Assembly: GCA_033807775.1 (NCBI GenBank)
Contig: JAWVWS010001006.1
Span: 434,001-498,000 of the forward strand
DNA: 64,000 nucleotides
From: Saussurea involucrata
Lineage: Eukaryota; Streptophyta; Magnoliopsida; Asterales; Asteraceae
Reading direction: 5' to 3'
Part shown: positions 13,086 through 22,663 of the stretch, piece by piece
Layout: the number at the start of each line of letters is the position of its first letter
How positions within the stretch are numbered: the stretch's first letter is position 1
The notes under the pieces: model-generated
The model's input: only the letters and a program-made list of their open reading frames with translations
Database searches by the model: none
What the model was told of the DNA's origin: nothing
Translations under genes and position numbers: made by a program

Positions 13086-14482
13086 GCAAAAGATTTGCCC
13101 ATTTGAATTTTTCAAATCTTGACAAGCTCGTGAAATTAAATCTAGTAAAAGGACTTCCTCCACTGAAATTTGACAAAGACCATCTCTGTTCTGCCTGTGA
13201 ATTGGGAAAGATGAAAAGATCTTCACACAGAACTAAGAGTGATCATAGTTGTCTCAGACCTTTGCATATGCTTCATGTGGATCTCTGTGGTCCTATTTCT
13301 GTGCAAAGTCTGTCGGGCAAAAAGTATATTCTAGTACTTATTGATGAATTTTCTAGATACACTTGGATTGAGTTCATCAGAGTAAAATCTGATGTCCCTG
13401 AAATTCTAATAAGTTTGCTGAGAAGGATACAGGTTCTGTTAGGATTAAAAGTGCAAAAGTTGAGAAGTGATAATGGGACAGAATTCAAGAATACAATAAT
13501 AGATGCCTATCTTTCAGAAGAAGGAATCTCCTAGAACTTCTCAGCTGCCAGAACTCCACAACAGAATGGTGTAGTGGAAAGGAAGAACAGAACTCTGGTA
13601 GAAGCCGCCAGAACCATGTTGGCCGGCTCTGTCCTTCCCATCAACTTCTGGGCAGAGGCAGTCTCAACAGCCTGTTTCACCCAAAACAGAGTTGTCATTG
13701 TAAAAAGATTTAAAAAGACTCCCTATGAACTCATCAACAACATAAGACCAAACATAAAGTTCTTTCATGTTTTTGGCTGCAAGTGCTACATCTTGAACGA
13801 CAGAGAACAGCTGGGTAAATTCGACAAAAAGGCGGACGAAGGAATCTTTATTAGTTATTCCTTAACCTCTAAGGCCTACAGAGTCTACAACACCAGAACT
13901 CGTGTCATTCAAGAGAGCGTTAACGTGTCCTTTGATGAAAGTACATCAAGTGTCTCTGATCGCAAATCAACAGAGGGGACACAGACAGATCAGAAGAAGC
14001 CAAGTTCTTCAAAGACAAGGGAAGAAGACATCAATCTTGTGTTCGATGATTTCTTCGATGATGATATCTCCTCTGTCAACATCAACAGAGGCGACCAAGC
14101 TCAAAATTCAACAGAACAGAATCTGACAGGTACAACTCTTACTGGTCCCTCCAATACTTCACCATCTACTTCTCTGTCTACAGGTGTAATTCAGAGAAAT
14201 GAGGAACCACAATCAAATACAAGAGAACCTGAAAATGAGCCATCATCACCCTTGCTGACCAATGTTGGGAGAGATTCCCTATTCGAAAGCTCACCTTCAC
14301 AGAGCCCTGTTGGCAATTCACAGAGCAATGAGGCCACTCTCCAGAGTTGTGTGCCACAGAGTCCTGGTGCCAACCCACAGAGCTCTGATGCTGAAATTCA
14401 TCCTTTCCCATCAGAAGCACAAATCCCTCCTATTGTCCATGCTCCCATGACAAGATGGATAAAGGATCATCCCCATCATTAA
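13086..14482 (+). pseudogene. Copia-B integrase (pre-integrase zinc site, catalytic core, C-terminal region)
   Basis: Integrase, which inserts the cDNA into the genome. From RFAHLNFSNLD onward the HHCC-type zinc region (CSACELGK) is seen, then the catalytic core with D (HVDLCGP), D (RSDNGTEF) and E (NGVVERKN). A TAG at 13532-13534 falls between the second D and the E. The frame then continues (13574-14482) through AEAVSTAC and the conserved region up to a serine/proline-rich linker. A TAA at 14480-14482 cuts the frame right before RT. The N-terminal end is missing because of the protease deletion. Confidence 0.88.
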
Positions 14483-15009
14483 ATTATCGGTGCTGCTGAA
14501 GATGGTGTGAAGACGAGATCGGCCACAATCAATGAAGCTTTCTTTGTAAACTTTTTAAGCATGATTGAGCCAAATAAAATTTCTGAAGCCCTTGAAGACC
14601 CAAACTGGATCGAAACTATGCAAGAAGAGCTTCTGGAATTCGAAAGAAACAAAGTTTGGTCCTTGGTTCCACTCCCTAAAGGCAAAGCGGCCATTGGAAC
14701 CAAGTGGGTGTTTAGGAATAAAAAGGATGAAGATGGGATAATCATCAGAAACAAAGCCCGTCTGGTTGCAAAAGGATACTGCCAAGAAGAAGGTATCGAC
14801 TATGACGAAACCTTTGCCCCTGTAGCTAGACTAGAAGCCATAAGAATCTTCTTAGCCTATGCTGCTCACAAAGGTTTTAAGGTCTATCAGATGGATGTAA
14901 AGTCTGCCTTTCTGAATGGAAAATTACAAGAGGAAGTTTATGTCCAGCAACCGCCTGGTTTTGAAAGTTCGGAGTTTCCAGACCACGTTTACAAGTTAGA
15001 CAAAGCTCT
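14483..15009 (+). pseudogene. Copia-B reverse transcriptase, N-terminal part
   Basis: RT of Copia type (RVT_2). It shows EELLEFERNKVWSLVPLP, GTKWVFRNK, ARLVAKGY, YDETFAPVAR and the first catalytic aspartate block (QMDVKSAFLNG). It is in the same frame as integrase. The chromovirus at 15010-24934 interrupts it after the codons for YKLDKAL, and the gene resumes at 24940 with LYGLKQAP. The target GCTCT is duplicated at the break. Confidence 0.92.
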
Positions 15010-17283
15010 TGTAACGCCCCAAAATTTCAAGAAAATTTAAAAATTTTTAAACGCGCATATTTAATAATAAGTCTCCATTTATTAAACCCAAAATAATAAT
15101 TCCAATCACGAGCGTTATTAAACCATAAGTCAACAGCGGAAATTAAATTGTTTATTCAATAACGGGAAAATGTTTAATAAGCAAATCCTTCGACCCATCC
15201 ATCTTGCGCGTCAGTGTGTGCCAGTCATGCCTTCGTACCACTTGTACCTGCAGCCACTGCAAATTGGGAGGGGTAAGCACGAAGCTTAGTGAATTCAAAC
15301 ACAACAATTAACAATGGTTATCTCATATTACCCCTAAAGCAAAGAGGATCACACCACCACATACAAGTCTACGAACAAATCATAAACAAGTATAATAACC
15401 ACCACATAACAAAATTCCCGGGCGGATGTCGGGTCTACGGCCCCGCCGCACGTTTCCGCCTACTGCGGGAAACACCCGTTTTACGCCTACTGCGTGTGAC
15501 ATCCTTTTTACGCCTACTGCGTAAACGCCCCTTTTACGCCTACTGCGTAAAACACCTCCGTCCCCGTCGGGACTCGGCCCCGCCGAATAATGTAGCACAT
15601 AATGTTAACTAGACGTCCCACTATCTAGCCCCCAACAATCCCGCATATAATTTTCACACACGTGCTACAGTAATAATAAACAACTATTAATTAATTGTAG
15701 TGAGAGAACTCACCTCAGGTGCGCGCCTAGCAAAAAATAGTAAGTAGCTCCTCACAACGACGATCACTTTCCGGCACCTAAACGTACGATAAAATACGTC
15801 AATACGAGACCCGGACCCCACGACGCGACACACCCCAAACTGTCACTAAAACTAACTTTCGGTCATACCGAACAGGTCTGTTCGGGACCTGATTTGACCA
15901 CTAAAACTCCAGAAAAAACTCAGATTTATTACACGGTTGAAAAGTGCCCTGAAATACCTTTCCGAGGATATATTACACGCCTCCTAACGATTTTTCTATA
16001 ATTAATTATGAATTTATTAAGTTCGCCTACCGGAACTGTCCGTTTCCGGACCAGTTCGCACTAACAGCTCCGAACAGCCCGGTTCTGGGCCGATTCAGCC
16101 TTTTTGCGAAACACGAAAGACGTGACTAATTCAAATTAGGAAAAATGGCCACTGACCTCAAGTTAAAACGACTTACGAGTAAAAAGTTACGGTCCACGCA
16201 AAACAGTGGCAGATTCCAGGAATTTCACATAAAATGACGAACCACAGAACTTGCGACCACTTTTTCTCCCAACTCGAGGCCGAACCAGTTTTCCGCCAAA
16301 ACACAGAAAACGTGCCCGGTCCCGAGCTCGAAGCGTGGGCGCCAGTTTCGGCTCAATCGGAGTTACTACGGAAAAGTTATGGTTGCGCGAAAACTGGACA
16401 GCACACTAGAATTTTCATAAAGTCACGATTTATAAAAAAAACGGTTTGAACGATTCGGGTTACGCGATAGGATACTAAGGCTGGACTACTACTATCACCA
16501 CCCACTGCCATCTCCGGCAGTGGTGGTCGACGGCGGCATAGGGGCGGTAGCCACCACCGGCGATGGTGGTGGTTCGATAAAGCAAACCGGCGAGACCAAC
16601 GGGAATGATCCCACCATTCTAAATCGATCACACCCAAACACGCTCGACCATACAGCCATAAACCCGCCGTTACAACCACCGACCTGGTGGTGCACGGCGG
16701 CGGCACCATGCCGGCAGCCACTAGCGGCAGCGGTGGCGGTACCGCGGTTGTGACAACGACGCAAGAAAGAAACGAGAAGGGAAGGATGTCTTACCTCTTG
16801 AGAAAACGTAGCAGCAACCCAAAAAGGCTCGAAGGCTCCTTCTCCCCTTCCCGGTGCTCTCTCTCTCTCTCACTTACTCCGGCAGCAGGTGATCGACGGC
16901 GGTGGCGGCGGTTCCCGGCGGCAGTAGCGGCGGCAATGGGGGGGGGGGGGGGGGGGGGGGGTCGGCTGTACGCAATAGAGAGAGAGGAATAGGGTTTGTT
17001 GTGACTTTCTTTGTGTGCTTCGCAAGTAAAGGAGGAGGAAACGTGAAAGGTTAAGGGGAGGGGGGTCGGTCCTCTCTCATGGGCCGAACCCATGCACCAG
17101 TTTGGAGAAAAGCCAATAGAGGTCCCTGCAGATTGGAGTTTTTTCCCAAATTAACCTCATAACCAAACCTTTAACAGTTAAGGTCCTAGCCGCCTAACCT
17201 CGTTAACTAAAATTCGCTTAAAATAATAATAATAATAATAAATAAAAATAAAATAAAAAGCGTACCGGGACACGGGCTTTACA
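15010..17283 (-). repeat. Chromovirus 3' LTR (left copy)
   Basis: In element sense the LTR starts TGTAAAGCCCG and ends GGGGCGTTACA. It includes a four-unit array around ACGCCTACTGCG (15457-15547, period 26-27), a run of 24 G on the plus strand (16938-16961), CGG-rich triplets and a (CT)n tract. ORFs inside it are low-complexity artefacts. Confidence 0.93.
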
Positions 17284-17300
17284 ACTCTCCCCCGCTTGAA

Positions 17301-20300
17301 TTAGACTTCGTCCTCGAAGTCTACGTTCGCAAACAGCTCCGGGTAATTCTCCCGCATCTCGGCTTCTGGTTCCCACGTCCATTCTGAACCCTTTCGGTGC
17401 TTCCACTGGACCTTAACCAACCCAACCACTTTGTTGCGCGAAGTTCTCGTCCTCCTGTCGAGAATGGCAACCGGCTCCTCCACATAATTGAGTCGCTCGT
17501 CAATTTGAATATCTTCGAGCGGAACTACCGCAGACTCATCCATCACACACTTCCGCAACTGAGAGACATGGAACGTGTTGTGGATCAGGCTCAGCTCCTC
17601 TGGTAGCTCCAATCGGTAAGATACTTTCCCCACACGCGCGATGACCTTGTACGGTCCGATATATCGGGGACCCAACTTTCCCCGCTTGCGAAAACGGATT
17701 ACCCCTTTCCAGGGTGACACTTTCAAAAGAACGTAATCCCCGACTTGGAACTCCAAGTCCGATCGTCTCTTATCGGCGTAACTCTTTTGTCGACTCTGCG
17801 CAGTGACTAACCGATCTCGCACCATCTGAATCATCTTCGTCGTCTTTAGCACAACATCGGTGCTCCCCAGCACTCTGTGACCAACCTCGCCCCAGCAAAT
17901 GGGCGTCCGACACTTCCTGCCATACAACACTTCGTACGGCGCTCTACCGATGCTAGCGTGATAGCTGTTATTGTAGGAGAACTCAGCTAGTGGAAGGTTC
18001 TGATCCCAACTACCACCAAAGTCAATTACACATGCTCGCAGCATGTCCTCAAGTGTCTGAATAGTACGCTCACTCTGCACGTCCGTCTGAGGATGAAATG
18101 CTGTACTGAAATGCAACCGCGTACCCATCTCATTCTGAAACTTCTCCCAAAATCGGGAGGTGAAACGAGTATCCCGATCCGAGACAATTGAGACTGGCAC
18201 CCCGTGCCGAGTTACAATTTCCCGAATGAAAACCTCCGCAAGCTTATCCGCCGAAAAGCTCTCTTTAATCGCCAAGAAGTGAGCGCTCTTCGTCAGGCGA
18301 TCCACGATCACCCAGATAGTATCATTTCCTCGCTGAGTCTTGGGAAGCTTAGTGATGAAATCCATTGTGATTTGCTCCCACTTCCACACCGGAACCTCCA
18401 ACGGCTGCAATTTCCCATGCGGTCGTTGGTGTTCCGCTTTGACCTTCCGACAGGTCAAACATACTTCCACACATTTGGCTACATCCCGCTTCATGCCGGG
18501 CCACCAATAGTCTTCACGCAGGTCTCTGTACATCTTGGTAGCTCCGGGATGAATCGAAAACTTGGACTTATGCGCCTCGTCCAATAGTGTCTGGCGATTC
18601 CCACCAGTGTATGGAACCCAAATTCTACCATAACGGGTTAACAGTCCCCGACTATCCCGTACTAACTTCGGAATTTCTCCCGAAACTCTCTCTCGTTTAG
18701 CATTTTCCTCCAACACGGCCACCTCTTGAGCGATACCGATCGACTCCAAGAGTGGTGCAACTACCGTTAATCGCTGACAAAAACCCTTCAAAGATCCCCC
18801 GACCGGATGTCGACTAAGTGCATCCGCGACTACATTCGCCTTACCGGGGTGGTAAAGTATCTCGCAGTCGTAATCCTTGACCACATCAAGCCACCTCCGC
18901 TGACGCATATTAAGATTTTGCTGGTCCATCAGGTATTTAAGGCTCTTGTGATCGGTATAGATCGTGCACTTGACACCATAAAGATAGTGTCTCCATATTT
19001 TTAAAGCAAACACCACCGCTCCCAGCTCCAAATCATGAGTCGGGTAGTTCGCCTCATGAGGCTTCAACTGCCTCGACGCGTAAGCGATGACCTTGCCGCG
19101 TTGCATAAGCACGGCACCCAACCCTTGGTACGAAGCATCACAGTAAACCACCAAATCTTCCATGCCCTCAGGCAAGGTTAACACAGGAGCCTCACATAAA
19201 CGCCTGCGTAGCTCCTCAAACGCCTTCTGTTGCTCTTCACCCCAACTGAAGGCTGCAGTTTTCTTCGTCAGTTTCGTCATAGGCAAGGCGATTTTGGAGA
19301 AATCTTGGATAAATCTCCGATAATACCCTGCTAAACCGAGAAAACTTCGCACCTCGGTAGGAGTTTTCGGCACCTCCCACCGCATAACTGCCGAAATCTT
19401 GGCCGGATCGACCATGATACCATTCTGATTCACGACATGTCCTAAGAATTGGACCTCTCGTAACCAGAATTCACACTTGGAGAACTTAGCATAAAGCTTC
19501 TCCCGTCTCAAAACTTCTAACACTTCCCGCAAATGCACCTCGTGCTCTTCCTTCGTCTTGGAAAATACAAGAATGTCGTCGATGAACACGATCACCGAAC
19601 GATCCAACATCGGGCTACACACCCTGTTCATGAGGTCCATGAACGCTGCTGGTGCATTGGTGAGCCCGAAAGGCATCACCACGAACTCGTAATGGCCGTA
19701 ACGCGTGCGAAAAGCCGTCTTCTCCGTATCTTCGCTACGCACCCGCATCTGATGGTACCCGGATCTCAAGTCAATCTTAGAGAACCACGAGGCTCCCTGC
19801 AACTGATCAAACAAATCATCAATCCTTGGCAAAGGATAACGATTCTTCACCGTAAGCTTATTCAGCTCCCGGTAGTCAATGCACATCCGCTGAGATCCAT
19901 CTTTCTTTTTCACGAACAAGATCGGGGCTCCCCACGGTGAACAACTCGGTTTGATGAACTCCTTCTCCAGAAGCTCCTGCAGCTGTTCATAAAGCTCCTT
20001 CATTTCTGGTGGAGCCAAGCGATAAGGTGCCTTGGCCACCGGAGCAGCACCTGGAATCAGGTCGATTCGAAACTCCACCTGTCGCGCGGGAGGTATCCCT
20101 GGCAACTCATCGGGGAATACATCGGCGAATTCCCTCACGACTGGCACATCCTCGGCACTAATCTTCGTCTCATCGACACGCGTATCCACCACATACGCCA
20201 AGAACCCCTGCCCACTATGCTGAAGGTATCTCCGAGCCCTCGCCGCAGAACAAATAGCCGTAACCCGACTAGGCGAGTCTCCCTGAATCAACAGTTCTCC

Positions 20301-20635
20301 CCCGCTTGGGGCTCGAACCCGTACTTGTTTGCGACGGCAAACAATCTCTGCATCGAACGCGTCCATCCAATCCATGCCCACTATCACGCAAAGCTCTCGC
20401 ATCGCTATAGGGATCAAATCGATAGGAAACCTCACACCCGAGATTTCCAACGTGCATCCCCGGTACACGTCCGTAACCGTCAAGGTCCTATCATCGGCGA
20501 CCTCGACCAATAAAGGACATCCTAGACGTCCCACCACTCGACCCAACCTCTCGCTAAAAGTGCGAGACACGAATGAATGAGTAGCCCCGCTATCAAACAT
20601 TACCACCGCAGGTACAGAATTGACTAGAAACGTAC
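17301..20635 (-). CDS. Chromovirus pol: protease, RT, RNase H, integrase, chromodomain (second exon)
   Basis: Counting from the GTG at 20606, about 1101 residues run without a stop. Aspartic protease DSGA is at residues 5-8. RT spans about 225-400 with FIDD at 342-345. RNase H spans about 485-600 (YCDAS, TDHKSL, VADALSRH). The integrase HHCC zinc finger lies at about 679-719, with catalytic D749, D810 and E846, a correct DD35E spacing. A chromodomain (about 1043-1093, EEPVAILD...WTWEPE) targets integration to heterochromatin marks in this group. The frame reaches back to 20635, where it joins gag across a GT-AG intron. One oddity is HPQTDVQSE, where glycine is usual in place of V. Intact and probably functional or recently so. 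Confidence 0.93.
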
Positions 20636-20712
20636 CTAATATATAAAGAATAACAATACATAAACACAGGGCATGAAAAGGAAAGACAAAAGAAAAGAGT
20701 GATGAAACATAC
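20636..20712 (-). other. Putative 77 bp spliceosomal intron between gag and protease
   Basis: In element sense the donor is CAG|GTATGTTTC (20712 downward) and the acceptor is TATATATTAG|GTACG (ending at 20636). The interval is T-rich, as plant introns are. Its length is not a multiple of three, and removing it joins gag (1144 nt to 20713) to pol in one frame through KVVTGTFLVNS, the expected gag-protease sequence. Unspliced, gag reads into a short hydrophobic tail and stops near 20636. This is sequence logic only; no transcript was seen. Confidence 0.75.
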
Positions 20713-21856
20713 CTGTCACCACCTTAGGCGTCGCCTGCGCCTCCTCCACCTTCAGCTGGTGGACTCTCCCTCGGGCCGCCTCCGTCCCGGGCTGACCCGT
20801 ACGGCCGTCGGTGATGCGCAGCGGGGCATTCGCAGGAGCCCTCTGTGCACCACCCCCATCAGTTGCCCTAGCATTCGGGCAGTTGGCCTTCACATGGCCA
20901 GCCTGTTTACAGCCGAAACATAACATCAGTGGCGACTTACAATCTCTACTGAGATGGCCAGGCTGCCCACACTTGTAACATGCATCAGATCTTCTACCAC
21001 TCGCATCCCGGGCCTTAGAACCGCTACTCTTCGTGTGCCCACGAGAATCAACAAACTTCGATTTCTTTGGCACTGCAGAGATAGGCGTCACCGCCTGTGC
21101 CGCCTTCCTCTTCTTCGCTTGGGTCTCCAACTCTAACTCTCTTCTCCGCGCTGCATCCATCATAGCCGACAGCGAAGGATGTTGCACTGCGCTCACAATT
21201 TCCCGGATCTCGGTCCGAAGCATGTCCTTGTACCTCGCCATCTTCATTTCTTCTGAGGCCGCATATTGGGGACAGAATAGCGCCATTTCGGTAAACTTCT
21301 TGTTCATCTCCTTTATGGTCTCCGTAGTCTGGTTCAGCTCCAAGAACTCCCTCGCTATTCTTTCCATCTCTATCGGCGGCACGTACTCAGCACGGAAACG
21401 AACAACGAACTCGTCCCAAGTAAGAGTGGTACGCTCGGCCAGAGTCAATGCCGTGGCGCACCAGTCTTTCGCTCCCTCGCGAAGTAGATTCACTGCAAAT
21501 CGAACCTTCAAGTTATCCGGACAGCCGCTTGTCAGAAAAGCGCACTCCATGTCGGATATCCAGCGCATGCTAACGATAGGGTTAGAGTCACCCTTGAATT
21601 CTGGTGGAGAGCAGGCAGAAAGGTCCCGATACTGGAAGTCTCGGGCACGGGGCTGTCCCCCAACAGGCGGCGGCATCGCTGCAAACCGCTCCTCCACTAG
21701 AGTCACCAGTTGATTCTGAATCGCGGTGATAATCTCGGGAATTGCATCCCCAACAGCTCGTGCAACCTCATTTGCAATCATCTCTTGGATCCGCTCCTCA
21801 GTGATCCCGGCTTCAGCCCTCGGCTCAGCCTCACCGCGTCTCCTAGTGTTGACCAT
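20713..21856 (-). CDS. Chromovirus gag (first exon)
   Basis: Gag of a Gypsy element. It starts at ATG 21856 (MVNTRRRGEAEPRAE). The retrotransposon gag domain lies at about residues 80-200 (PPEFKGDSNPI...W...FR..YVP). A basic stretch follows, then two CCHC zinc knuckles (CYKCGQPGHLSRDC and CFGCKQAGHVKANC) at about residues 290-330, which bind RNA. The coding part is 381 codons plus one base up to the splice donor; if unspliced the ORF ends at 20636 with a 25-residue hydrophobic tail that is intron-encoded. The start is supported by the leader of about 790 bp after the PBS and by the usual Tekay N-terminus. Confidence 0.92.
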
Positions 21857-22648
21857 TCTATAAGAAGGAGAAATTCAAAGAGTTATTATCAGCTAATAAC
21901 TCACACTATCAGCACATACGCTCAACTCCTTGAATTCCTCGTGACTTTCCCGACCCGAGTACTGATCCTGTGCTTCCGGTAGTAGGAGCTCTACTACTAC
22001 CTTCCACACCTATCATTACCCGTTTCGTGTCCCTTCCCGAGGGTCCAAGTAGTTCTCGCCGCAACTCCGCACATATGCCCGCACCGGTATATGCACTCAC
22101 CCTTCCTAGCTCCCTAGGAATTATATTCCACCCACTACCCTCGCTACTATAAAAACCCTGCTAATCATAATGAGTGGCCGCGCAAATACCCAATCATATG
22201 CAGTGCAAGACAAATAGACATTCAAATACTAGATTCTATCCTAGAACGGTTGGACTCAAACAAGAGCTGCGCAATAGAACTAAATCGAATATTCTAAGGC
22301 TATTAGCCTCTTACCGCATACGATTTAAAGGGCACCTACTTAGAAACCTACTATAATTAGCAAGAAAATCATAATAGCAAGCAATCCAACGTATCGCATA
22401 GTGTCAACCTCAGGCAATCTAGCATGCATACCCTATGATCTAGAAAGCGATAAGATGAGAAAACACTAAGCATTGTACCTTTCCCTTGGCTCCGGCTGAC
22501 TGTACACACTGCGCCCTCGACCACCGTTCCTCGAACGGGTTTTTACTTTTCCTTTTATTTCTAACAAGATTTAATAAAGTATTTGAAAATTTCCCAGCCG
22601 CAACTTGAGACCCAACACACCGAGGTGCGTTTGATTCACTCAAGCTGT

Positions 22649-22660
22649 GCTCTGATACCA
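22649..22660 (-). promoter_or_regulatory. Chromovirus primer-binding site
   Basis: TGGTATCAGAGC in element sense, complementary to the 3' end of initiator-Met tRNA, three bases inside the 5' LTR. It primes minus-strand DNA synthesis. Confidence 0.9.
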
Positions 22661-22663
22661 AGT

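Noticed and set aside
15451..15560. CRISPR-like repeat array
   Set aside because: The units are only 12 conserved bases with short, similar spacers, lie in a plant LTR, and occur identically in both LTRs.
15289..15612. A 107-codon ORF present in both LTRs of the chromovirus
   Set aside because: It is produced by the ACGCCTACTGCG array (repeated LLR-type residues) and is identical by LTR duplication, not by selection.
16377..17093. Several ORFs of 70-114 codons in the chromovirus LTR, repeated in the other LTR
   Set aside because: They come from GCC/GGT triplet and poly-G tracts in both strands, inside a non-coding LTR.
20636..20712. Explaining the gag/pol break by a ribosomal frameshift or a random frameshift mutation
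   Set aside because: The interval is a 77-base insertion with GT-AG borders, and the exact conserved junction returns only when the whole interval is removed. A slippery site would not skip 77 bases.
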